The notes beneath the pieces are model-generated. The model had not been told where the DNA came from and made no database searches. It worked only from the letters and a program-made list of their open reading frames with translations. Both the position numbers and the translations under genes were made by a program. 16,857 nucleotides of DNA from Granulicella sp. (GTDB lineage: Bacteria > Acidobacteriota > Terriglobia > Terriglobales > Acidobacteriaceae), in contig PKWK01000413.1 of the NCBI GenBank assembly GCA_003133205.1, forward strand, positions 31,645 through 48,501, given 5' to 3'. Positions 8,259-15,425 of the stretch are shown here, in pieces. Within the stretch, counting starts at the first letter, position 1; every line of letters starts with the position of its first letter.

Positions 8259-9317
8259 TTAAGGTGCCTTCTGCCCCCACAGCCAATAGCTGCTGTCGTT
8301 GGCGACAAAGAGGTTCAGGAGATCTCCATTGTCAGCTTGCAGTCCAGTGGCGTCGATAAGCGCCGGAGACCCTCCCATCGTTACACCCCCATAGATTCCT
8401 CCGCTCCAATTTTGCCCGTCATAGGAATACTTATAGAGAAATTTGTGGTTTCCGTCATTCGTTCGAAAGCCCAGATAGAGAATACCGTTATGAACCGCAA
8501 GCGACGGTGTTGTAGAAGTCTGATCGCTCTTGGTTGACACCAGAAACGTCAGGTTCTGTCCATCGGTCGTCGTCCAATAGTAGATGTTGTGGCTGTTATC
8601 ATTCGCTTGAATTGCGATGTACAGCTTCCCTTGAAATTCCCCTAACGCTGGCGAGAAGCCGAGTGTGCATGTGGGGCAATTCATGGAGTGTACTATGTTG
8701 AGATTTAGATCAAACTGGACGAGCGATAGGGAATGATCCGCAGCGTTACGAGCTGCCAAGAACAGGTAAGGAGTTCCATTGATGGAATGGACTGCGAGCG
8801 ATGGCGAACCGTCCGCTCCTGAAAGAGGAATACTCGCGATCGTTGATCCCCAATTGACTGGAGGAGCAGCCGAATGGTCGACCGACGTCGAAGCGACCAG
8901 GTTCACGCTGCCAAAGCTGTCGGTGTAAGCCATTACCAGGCGACCGCCGTAATTAACGATGGCGGGGTTATCCGCGGCGGCAATCGTCTGAGGCCCGGAG
9001 AGCGTTGCTTGCCAACCTGAGTAAATGTAGGACGCGTCCCCTCCGTTAGTTAAGCTGACGTAGACAGGGGCATTCCCATACCCGTCCGTATTGCGCCCTG
9101 TATATGCCACATAAAGCCAACCATCAGTGAAGACCGTGCCACTGACACCTTCCCGTTGGGAGTTTCCTCCCACGCTGAAACTGCTGGTACTGGTGGGACT
9201 ACTGAACCCAAGAATCTGAGCACGAGAGGACAAGCAAGAAAGGAAACCAAGGCTAAGAAGGAGGAGCAAGGCGGTATTGCGAAACCGCCGGTTAGCTGGG
9301 CGCGAATCGTGATTCAT
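8259..9317 (-). CDS. secreted propeller-like (sialidase-like fold) repeat protein
   Basis: The protein has 352 residues from the ATG at 9317, with GGAG (9324-9327) 6 bases upstream. The first 34 residues are basic then strongly hydrophobic (NTALLLLLSLGFLSCL, cleavage near SSRAQ), a signal peptide; the Cys could make it a lipoprotein, but the lipobox is poor. The mature part is built of repeats of about 50 residues with the pattern P-A/S-L-A-hydrophobic-NG-L-Y-L-hydrophobic: DNPAIVNYGGRLVMAYTDS, SPSLAVHSINGTPYLFLAA, FSPALGEFQGKLYIAIQAN and TPSLAVHNGILYLGFRTND. This suggests a five- to six-bladed beta-propeller as in sialidases or fucose-binding lectins. No Asp-box catalytic set is clearly visible, so a binding role is more likely than an enzyme. 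A terminator follows directly. Confidence 0.7.
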   Translation of the reverse strand: MNHDSRPANRRFRNTALLLLLSLGFLSCLSSRAQILGFSSPTSTSSFSVGGNSQREGVSGTVFTDGWLYVAYTGRNTDGYGNAPVYVSLTNGGDASYIYSGWQATLSGPQTIAAADNPAIVNYGGRLVMAYTDSFGSVNLVASTSVDHSAAPPVNWGSTIASIPLSGADGSPSLAVHSINGTPYLFLAARNAADHSLSLVQFDLNLNIVHSMNCPTCTLGFSPALGEFQGKLYIAIQANDNSHNIYYWTTTDGQNLTFLVSTKSDQTSTTPSLAVHNGILYLGFRTNDGNHKFLYKYSYDGQNWSGGIYGGVTMGGSPALIDATGLQADNGDLLNLFVANDSSYWLWGQKAP

Positions 9318-9541
9318 TATGATCTCCAATTGCAAGAATGTGGAACGGAGCCAAGGTAGCACCTTAACTCAAATTGTTTTGCACAATCTGGGCCACAAGC
9401 ATCACCGAAAAGTTGTAGGAGACGGTATCGAGAACTTTGGCTTCTCTGCTCTGAAGGCTTCTTCGTGACGGTGTTATCCACAGCGAAGATCGATATGGGT
9501 GAGGACCCGGTATGCCAGTCCATGAGCTTACGCTTCAGCCA

Positions 9542-9723
9542 TCATCGCTTTGAGATTTTATTCTCATCGCCGTCGTAGTCGAGGCTGTGCAGATGTGGGA
9601 AGCGCACTTTGCTTTCCACATCTGCACAACCTGCTCTCTGCCGGAACTCCTCCGGCGTTCTGTAGTCGAGCGAGCTATGCGGCGGTCGCAGTTGTACTCG
9701 CGCCGCCAGACACTAGCCGACAG
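9542..9723 (-). pseudogene. IS3-family transposase (OrfB) C-terminal remnant, frameshifted
   Basis: Read on the minus strand, 9723-9683 encodes VWRREYNCDR and then, after a one-base deletion near 9683, the next frame continues PHSSLDYRTPEEFRQRAG and ends in ISKR-stop at 9542. Together these give WRxEYNxxRPHSSLxYxTPxEF, the hallmark C-terminus of IS3-family OrfB transposases. Everything before the tryptophan is missing: an in-frame stop lies at 9726-9724 and no homology is seen beyond it. It is a dead scrap that marks earlier insertion activity at the left edge of the plasmid-derived region. Confidence 0.8.
9586..9628. repeat. 18-bp inverted repeat (hairpin) inside the IS3 remnant
   Basis: The left arm TGTGCAGATGTGGGAAGC (9586-9603) and right arm GCTTTCCACATCTGCACA (9611-9628) match at 17 of 18 positions around a 7-base loop. 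It sits in the codons after the conserved TPEEF motif, 43 bases before the transposase stop. There is no T-tract, so it is not a standard terminator. Confidence 0.8.
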
Positions 9724-9892
9724 TTACGCAAAATCAATGCTTGTGTGACGTGGCGCGCCCGTCGCTCCGCGCTCCGGGCTTTACTCGAATCTCCGAATGG
9801 AGTAAGAGCGTCCCGAGAGTTCATTGGACTCTGTACGCGCACACCATTAGGGTCTTGGCATATCACGACCGTTCCGGTCGTTCGAGGTGCTA
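9724..9892. other. spacer upstream of the pilin fragment, with a short hairpin
   Basis: No gene was recognised. ACGACCG (9865-9871) and CGGTCGT (9875-9881) form a perfect 7-bp stem with a 3-base loop immediately before the GAGG ribosome binding site of the VirB2-like frame. This could be an operator or a translation-control hairpin; the sequence alone does not decide. Confidence 0.35.
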
Positions 9893-10204
9893 ATGACACG
9901 TATTCGAATCATCATCCCAGCAGCAACGATTGAGCGGACAAAGCTCTACTTGATACGCGGAGCAGCCCTGCTGTTATGCGTATTGATCTTCCCCCTCGCA
10001 GCTCATGCCTCGCCATTCGGTTCGGGCATCAGCTCCATCCAAATGCTATTCACCGGGACCGTCGCCAAGGCCGCCAGTCTGATCGCAATTGTGATCGGCG
10101 CCTACACCTTCGCGCATGGGGAACCGGGCGCGAAGAAGACGCTTGCAGGAGTTGCCGAATCTTTCGCTTGTCATCAAGCCCGTGGAAGGAAGCGGACGCA
10201 TTGA
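9893..10204 (+). pseudogene. VirB2/TrbC-type conjugative pilin, C-terminus lost
   Basis: The start is the ATG at 9893, with GAGG (9884-9887) 5 bases upstream. The protein resembles prepilin subunits of type IV conjugation systems: a long signal region (LIRGAALLLCVLIFPLAAHA), then SPFGSGISSIQMLFTGT and a hydrophobic segment VAKAASLIAIVIGAYTFAHG, followed by EPGAKKTLAGVA. The second membrane segment normally follows at this point. Here the frame instead turns into ESFACHQARGRKRTH and stops. The same bases in another frame encode the VirB4-like fragment, so a deletion has joined the middle of the pilin gene to the virB4 gene and removed the end of the pilin, any VirB3 gene and the start of VirB4. 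A functional pilus subunit is very unlikely. Confidence 0.7.
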
Positions 10205-11136
10205 GCGCCCACATCAATCTCTACGGATTCTGGACAGAGACAACGTTTCTGACCAAGAGTGGCGACCTCGGCATGGTACTGAGCGTGACCGGCGTTGACT
10301 ACGAAAGCCTCGACAACGACGAGCAGCAATATGCGGTGAAGCGGCTCGAATCCGCCCTCAAATCCTTCGGCGAAGGCTTCCACGTCTACCAGTATCTCTT
10401 CAAGACGAACCGGCCCGAGATTCCGTTCGCCAGCTACGATGATGAGCTGATCGACGCCGCCATTGACCAGCGGCGGAAATACTTCGAGTCAAAGCGCGAC
10501 CGGTTGGACGAGGTGGAACTCTTCTATGTGATCGTGCTGGAGGGTGCGCGGTCGAAGACCGGCATCCTCTCCGCTCTCGCACGGATGCCGCGCGATCCCC
10601 AGGGCGCCATCCGTGAACTCAAAGCGCAGTTCACCAATGACAACATGAAGGTGCTGCTCCGGAAGCAGATCGACACCGACATGGTGCGGCTTGAGCAGTG
10701 CGTCCAGAACTTCACTCGGCATCTCGCCGACCTCATGCCTATCGAGGTGCAGGGGCAGCAAGTACAGTTCAGCTTCTGTCGCCGGCTCCTCAACTTCGAT
10801 GACTGGCGGATCGAAGGCAAACCGCAATCGACTCAGTACCTCGACTTCCAAGTGGTGAACTCCAACATCGAGGCGGAGTGCGATCACCTCCGCGTCGGCG
10901 ATCACTTCGTCCGCATCCTCACAATGAAGGAAGCCATTGCCGAGACGCGGCCCCTCGTCCTTGGCCGGCTCTTCAAGATCGAAGGCAACTTCTATGTTGT
11001 CACCGAGTGGACTCCGCTTTCGATGGCCAAGGCCCGGAAGGAAATGGACATCTTCCCGCCGCATTCCGCGATCTACACCGATGGCGCAATCTTCCTCGCG
11101 TTCGTGATGACCGGGTGCTTCCTATATGTCTACTAG
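10149..11136 (+). pseudogene. VirB4/TrbE conjugation ATPase, N-terminal fragment
   Basis: Translation gives ELPNLSLVIKP from 10149, then after one extra G near 10182 the next frame continues WKEADALSAHINLYGFW, TFLTKSGDLGMVLSV and VDYESLD. It runs on to FYVVTEWTPLSMAKARKE at about 11043. This is the CagE/TrbE/VirB N-terminal region of the VirB4 family. The family's ATPase half (Walker A and B), normally several hundred further residues, is absent. After ARKE come about 30 residues (from MDIFPPHSAIYTDG to YVY) that do not look like VirB4, then TAG at 11134-11136, and relaxase sequence continues in the same frame. The fragment is therefore bounded by deletions on both sides and cannot energise secretion. 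Confidence 0.8.
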
Positions 11137-12675
11137 TCTGAGTTGGCCTTCCGGCTCCGCAATCTGGGCTACGAGATCGAGGCCGGAAAAAGCGGTGCGC
11201 CCGATGTAAAGGGCTACACCGCTGAGTACCTTGAAGCATCCAGTCCCCGCCACCAGCAGATTGAGGAAGCCATTGCGCGGAGCGGTTTCAGTGGGCCGGA
11301 GGCAGCGGAGATCGCCGCCCATAACACCCGTGACCGGAAGGAGATTCATACTCCGTCGGAGGTGCTTGTCGCTCACCGCCAGATTGCGGCCGAGTTCGGC
11401 AATCAGGCAGATCATGTGGTCGCAGCAACCAGGGGACGAGCTGAAGGACTGGCACAGAATCGTGTATCGGATGCGCCCCAAAGGACGCAAGAAGCCGTCT
11501 CCTTTGCGAAGGATCGTAGCTTCGAGAGGGAGGCCGTCACCGACGAGCGGGATATCATGCGTGACGCCTTGCGGCGCGGCATGGGCGACCTCATCTTCGA
11601 TCAGGTGCGCGGGAACTTCGATCAAAGGCACGGCAGCGGTGAGTTCCAATCGTTGACGGCCAGAAGCATGAAACAGGGCGGCAGTTCACCACCCGCGAGA
11701 CCATTGCCGCGGAACTTGCGACGGTCGGGCATATGCAACGCGGGCAGAATACCGTCGAGCCGGTTCTGCCCAAAGAGCAGGCCGCAGACCATGCGAACAG
11801 CCGCGAACTTCTCAATCCGGCGCAGCGGAAAGCCATTGAGGAGGTGCTGTCGTCCCATGACCGGCGTCCACGGTTTGCAGGGACTCGCTGGCTCAGGCAA
11901 GACCAGCACCCTGTCCTCCATCCGGGAAGGCGCAGAGCTGAACGGTTACGCAGTCGAGGACTTCGCCCCGACCAGCCGCGCCACCGCCCAGCTACGGGAC
12001 GCTGGGATTTCAGCGGATACTCTGCAAGGTTTTTTGCACGCGGAGGCCAGGAGCAGACGAAGGGCGACCCCGACCAGTAGACACCTCTATATGGTCGATG
12101 AATCCAGTCTCGCCAGCACTCGCCAGATGCAGAGTTTCATGGAAAAGATCGGGCCGCAAGACCGGGTTTTGCTCGTGGGAGACACGCGCCAGCATCAGGG
12201 TGTCGATACCGGCAAGCCCTTTGAGCAGATGCAGCAAGCCGGGATGCAGACCTCGCAGCTTGACCAGATCATGCGCCAGAAAGACCCGGAGTTGCTGCGG
12301 GTCGTCGAGCATTTCTCCAAGAATGAAACCGCCGTAGGCGTCGGCTTGTTGCAGCAGCAGGGGAGGGTGACCGAGATCCCGGACAACGCCCAGCGAATAG
12401 AAGCTATTGCCAAGGACTAAGCCGCCAAGCCGGACAACACGCTTGTCGTTTCGCCCGATAACGCCAGCCGCCGCGACATCAACGATGCCATCCGCAATGA
12501 GTTGAAAGGCTCCGGCATCGTTTCCAAAGACGACCACCGGATGGATGTCCTGACGCAGCGATCGGAACTTACCAATGTGGATCGTGAGTGGGCGTCGAAC
12601 TACCAGCAAGGCGATGTTTTGTACTACACGCGCGGCAGCAAGAAGCATGGAATCGAGCCACGCGCTTACGGAAAG
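11137..12675 (+). pseudogene. MobF (TrwC/TraI-like) relaxase-helicase remnant
   Basis: From SELAFRLRNLGYEIEAGKSG at 11137 the frame matches the end of a TrwC-type relaxase domain, followed by the superfamily-I helicase: GLAGSGKTST (Walker A, about 11880), YMVDESS (motif II, about 12090) and VLLVGDTRQHQGVD (motif III, about 12170). The catalytic N-terminus with the tyrosines and the HxH metal site is missing. Decay is clear. One base is lost near 11650 (VDGQKHETGRQFTTRE continues in another frame) and one gained near 11865. Another is lost near 12026 (RFFARGGQEQTKGDP shifted) and one gained near 12072. There is a TAA at 12418-12420 inside an otherwise continuous frame (AKPDNTLVVSPDNASRRDIN). 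Homology ends near LYYTRGSKKHGIEPRAYGK. It is not functional. Confidence 0.85.
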
Positions 12676-14058
12676 CGCATCGGCACAACCATCACCGTAT
12701 GCACTGACAACAACTGCCCCATCCACGACCCACGCGCAGCCGCACACCGGGCAGAGAACCCAGCCCGGAGTATGCCGCCACCGGCAGAAGCCGAAACAGA
12801 GGCTGAAGCGGAGCAGCACAAACAGCAATACCAGCAACAGAGAAACGAGTTTGAAACCGAACAGGAGCGGGAGGTAGCCTGCCTCAATCAAGTCAGTCTG
12901 AAAGCGCTGGAACCTGTCGAACGCTTCGCGCTTGGTTCCCAGGTGCTCCTCACCGCGCGAATTTTCAAAGCTGTGTTGGCCGCCATCGCGATCCCAGTAG
13001 CGGATGAAGGCGGACTCATGGGGCACGTTCACGCCCTTCTTTTCGTACCTGGCATGCACGATGGCGTTCGGCCGCTTGTTCGCTGGGCCAAGCACTGAAC
13101 CGGAACCGCTCGAAGCCGGGGGAACTGCTCCTGACGGCGGCGGCGGAATCGGCGCGGCGGACCGTTTGATGTCGAACACCGGCTTCGGTCCGATCCGCGG
13201 AGGCTGAATCGGCTCGCCATGCAGTACCCGCAGAAGTTGCTCGTACTGTGCCGAGGAATAGGGATCACCGCTCAGGTCCACGCCAAGCCTGGATTGCAAA
13301 TACGCCGGCAAGGAAGTCGACCAGCTTCCGGTGCGAAGCACGGGAATGAATTTGTTCGTGAGCATGTGCTGAGCCAGTTCTCCGGTGATCACCATCGATT
13401 CATAGCCCACACCGCCCTGGCGCCGGTTGGCTCTTTCGGCGTAAGTCGGGGTACAGACCACGATCACAAAGTCGCTCGTACTGACACCTTGCTCCATGAA
13501 GTGCAATCGGTCATCGCCGGCCTGCAGATACCACTGATCGAGCAATATCTGGATGCCACTTTCGCCCTGCAGCCGCCCGGCGAGATCCAGAACCCACCTG
13601 TTGTGCTCCTCGCCGTCCCAGGAGTAGGAGAGCAGCGCACGAGGTACCCCAGGCGTGCGCGCCGGAACTCGCGTCTGGGCAGGCTTTGGGGCCGGCGAAG
13701 CAACCACCGCTGAAGGCGGCTCCGCTCGCAGAAACTCTTTACCCTCGTCGGTGACGGAGAAAAAACCTTGCCCCCCGTAGTCGGCGATATAGCCCTCATT
13801 GACGAGCCGCGTCCAGGGTGCCCCGAGGAGATGCTGGCGAACGGCGCTGTTCTCGACTGCGCTGTAGCTATAAGCCAGCTGGTATGAGTCGCCCGGCAAC
13901 ATCAGGTGGGCTTTGTTGAGAGCATTCGTATCGTGCGCGCCGATCCTCGCAAGCCTGGCCAGCAAAAGTCGGCTCTTGGTCTCTACCTGCAGCTTCTTAA
14001 GCGCCTCGAGCGAGGGCGCCGCGTCGAAAATCACCGAGTTGGGGAAGGAAGTGGACAC
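12010..14058 (-). CDS. winged-helix plus SEFIR/TIR-like signalling protein with a non-native C-terminal tail
   Basis: The start is the GTG at 14058, with AAGGA (14067-14071) 8 bases upstream. Residues 1-112 form a helical, winged-helix-like region ending WTRLVNEGYIAD, FFSVTDEGKEFL. Residues 113-137 are a Pro/Ala linker. Residues 139-282 are a SEFIR/TIR_2 domain: ALLSYSWD, GIQILLDQWYLQAGDD, FVIVVCTPTYAERANRR, GGVGYESM and NKFIPVLR. A Pro/Ser-rich linker (285-328) and a conserved-looking domain of unknown type (329-394, ARYEKKGV, IRYWDRDGG) follow. From about residue 395 (12876 downwards) the frame is antisense to the ParB and relaxase remnants, giving some 288 meaningless residues before a stop at 12010. 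SEFIR/TIR domains in bacteria act as NAD-cleaving or signalling parts of antiphage systems. The gene is divergent from the ATPase operon. Whether the protein works with its foreign tail is unknown. Confidence 0.75.
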   Translation of the reverse strand: MSTSFPNSVIFDAAPSLEALKKLQVETKSRLLLARLARIGAHDTNALNKAHLMLPGDSYQLAYSYSAVENSAVRQHLLGAPWTRLVNEGYIADYGGQGFFSVTDEGKEFLRAEPPSAVVASPAPKPAQTRVPARTPGVPRALLSYSWDGEEHNRWVLDLAGRLQGESGIQILLDQWYLQAGDDRLHFMEQGVSTSDFVIVVCTPTYAERANRRQGGVGYESMVITGELAQHMLTNKFIPVLRTGSWSTSLPAYLQSRLGVDLSGDPYSSAQYEQLLRVLHGEPIQPPRIGPKPVFDIKRSAAPIPPPPSGAVPPASSGSGSVLGPANKRPNAIVHARYEKKGVNVPHESAFIRYWDRDGGQHSFENSRGEEHLGTKREAFDRFQRFQTDLIEAGYLPLLFGFKLVSLLLVLLFVLLRFSLCFGFCRWRHTPGWVLCPVCGCAWVVDGAVVVSAYGDGCADALSVSAWLDSMLLAAARVVQNIALLVVRRPLTIHIGKFRSLRQDIHPVVVFGNDAGAFQLIADGIVDVAAAGVIGRNDKRVVRLGGLVLGNSFYSLGVVRDLGHPPLLLQQADAYGGFILGEMLDDPQQLRVFLAHDLVKLRGLHPGLLHLLKGLAGIDTLMLARVSHEQNPVLRPDLFHETLHLASAGETGFIDHIEVSTGRGRPSSAPGLRVQKTLQSIR
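12676..12880 (+). pseudogene. ParB-like plasmid partition protein fragment
   Basis: In the same frame as the relaxase, RIGTTITVCTDNNCPIHDPR is followed by a long charged, glutamine-rich helix (EAEAEQHKQQYQQQRNEFET). A VTVCTDxxCPxHDPxAA motif followed by such a helix is the pattern of the middle region of ParB-family partition proteins of some plasmids. Both the N-terminal nuclease-like domain and the C-terminus are missing. The fragment ends near 12880, where sequence belonging to the opposite-strand SEFIR gene begins. The family assignment rests on motif memory only. Confidence 0.5.
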
Positions 14059-14216
14059 CTGGCTGATCCTTCTTACCGCAAGCGTGCCTGCGGTGTGCCG
14101 GGACCTTCAGCCTACTGTTTGGGCAGGGCTGAAGCGGCACTATAGTCTCTAGTTTAGCATTTTTTTGTCAAACTATTCGATATATCTGCTAGTATCCTAC
14201 TGCTGGGAGGCGTGCC
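14059..14216. promoter_or_regulatory. divergent promoter region of the candidate defence locus
   Basis: These 158 bases separate the SEFIR gene (minus) from the ATPase operon (plus). The 14140-14200 part is markedly AT-rich compared with its surroundings. TTGTCA (14165-14170) with TAGTAT (14190-14195) could serve the plus strand, although the spacer of 19 is long. On the minus strand a perfect TTGACA overlaps the same bases (14173-14168), with TATAGT 21 bases on; that spacing is also poor. The elements are suggestive rather than proven. A shared control region is plausible. Confidence 0.4.
14205..14210 (+). promoter_or_regulatory. ribosome binding site GGGAGG of the ATPase gene
   Basis: GGGAGG lies 6 bases before the ATG at 14217. 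It is a strong match that fixes the start of the ATPase and therefore of the operon. Confidence 0.75.
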
Positions 14217-15425
14217 ATGATTTCTCGCATCGAGATTGAGAACTTCTATTCTGTCCGGCAGGCGCAGAATCTCGATCTGCGGGTCGCCGACAACGTCCCC
14301 GAAACTCCGGGAAGGTTTGGAGAGGTCTGCCCGGGATCGAAGGAACGGGTGCCGAAAGTTGTCGCCCTGTTCGGCCCGAACGCCTCCGGAAAGTCGACTG
14401 TCCTGCGCGCACTAGCCTTTATGGCATGGTTTGTCCAGAGCAGCTTTCAGCTACCGCCCGACGCGCCGCAGCCCTGCGAATCCTTCAATGACAAGGAGGC
14501 TGGCCAGCTTCCAACCCGTTTGGCTATTCATTTCGGTGCTCCAGCCAACCTGATCGAACCCAGGTTAGAAGAGTGCTCCAAATACGTTTATGAGGTCAGT
14601 TTCAGCGCCGAGTTCGGAAAACCGAAGGCCGTCATCTCCGAGGCCCTGAGGCAGTGGTCCGCTAAGGGGGGTAAACCTGTTCGCCTGTTCGAGCGGGATG
14701 AGCGCGGCGAGGTGCGGTATGGAAAGGGGTTCGGACTCTCGGGATACCGCCAAGTCATCTCCAAGGTCCGCGCGAACGCGAGCCTGATCGCAACGCTCGC
14801 ACAATTCGACCATAAGCCGTCTCTCCTGCTCCAGAGGTTGGCAGCGAGCATCGCCAGCAACATCTTTATCGAGAAGGTCGACTTTGCCGAGGACAGCATC
14901 GTCCGGTTCTATGCCCAGCATCCGGAGTTGGTGGAAGCGTTGAATCGGGAGATTGAACGGATCGACCTGGGTATCAAAGGCATGTCCATCGATTCGGCGA
15001 GTGGAGGTCCGGTCGCTAAGTTCGAACATGAGGGCCTCGACCGCCTAATGCCGATGCAGCTTGAAAGCCATGGGACACGGCAATTCATACGAATCTTTCC
15101 CATGCTGATCCAGACTCTTACCGTGGGTGGGGTCGCAGTGATCGATGAGCTGGATCTTGCGATCCACCCCATCGTGCTTCCCGAGATCCTGCGGTGGTTT
15201 TATGATCCGATCCGCAATCCGCAGAATGCTCAACTCTGGATGAGCTGCCACAACGCCTCTCTTCTCGATGACTTGATTAAGGAAGAGGTCTACTTTTGCG
15301 AGAAGGACTCCCGCGGCCGCACGCGCGTGTACGGACTGCAGGACATTCAATCCGTTCGCCGGAACGACAACTACTACCAAAAGTATCTGGGGGGCGTGTA
15401 CGGTGCTGTACCGCAGCTCGGATGA
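14217..15425 (+). CDS. AAA15/OLD-type SMC-like ATPase, RloA/AbiLi-like
   Basis: The 402-residue protein has the split ABC-type ATPase of the AAA_15/AAA_21 families found in many phage-defence systems. It opens with ISRIEIENFYSVR, the typical first strand. Walker A GPNASGKST is at residues 53-61 and a signature-like segment LESHGTRQF at 282-290. Walker B VAVIDELDLAIHP is at 306-318 and the H-loop histidine in SCHNASLLD at 345. All nucleotide-binding elements are present, so it should hydrolyse ATP. The middle part (about 100-280) replaces the long coiled coil of SMC proteins and is short. The stop overlaps the next gene's start (ATGA), which indicates a coupled pair. In such pairs the ATPase is thought to sense the phage and control a TOPRIM effector. 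The partner identity supports an AbiL- or PARIS-like system; the exact type is inference. Confidence 0.85.
   Translation: MISRIEIENFYSVRQAQNLDLRVADNVPETPGRFGEVCPGSKERVPKVVALFGPNASGKSTVLRALAFMAWFVQSSFQLPPDAPQPCESFNDKEAGQLPTRLAIHFGAPANLIEPRLEECSKYVYEVSFSAEFGKPKAVISEALRQWSAKGGKPVRLFERDERGEVRYGKGFGLSGYRQVISKVRANASLIATLAQFDHKPSLLLQRLAASIASNIFIEKVDFAEDSIVRFYAQHPELVEALNREIERIDLGIKGMSIDSASGGPVAKFEHEGLDRLMPMQLESHGTRQFIRIFPMLIQTLTVGGVAVIDELDLAIHPIVLPEILRWFYDPIRNPQNAQLWMSCHNASLLDDLIKEEVYFCEKDSRGRTRVYGLQDIQSVRRNDNYYQKYLGGVYGAVPQLG

Noticed and set aside
9474..9482. Perfect DnaA box (TTATCCACA)
   Set aside because: It is a single copy without neighbouring boxes or an AT-rich unwinding region. Nearby TTTCCACAG-like matches at 6590-6620 are imperfect and far away. 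No replication origin is claimed.
10489..11064. Minus-strand open frame opposite the VirB4 fragment
   Set aside because: The plus strand carries clear VirB4 homology; the opposite frame has low-complexity His/Leu/Glu content and no family signal.
12502..13098. Apparent 198-residue plus-strand gene
   Set aside because: It is the relaxase frame after its TAA, then the ParB-like scrap, then antisense of the SEFIR gene; it is not a real protein.
13219..13713. Plus-strand open frame inside the SEFIR gene
   Set aside because: The SEFIR/TIR motifs are on the minus strand; the plus frame has no ribosome binding site or known domain.
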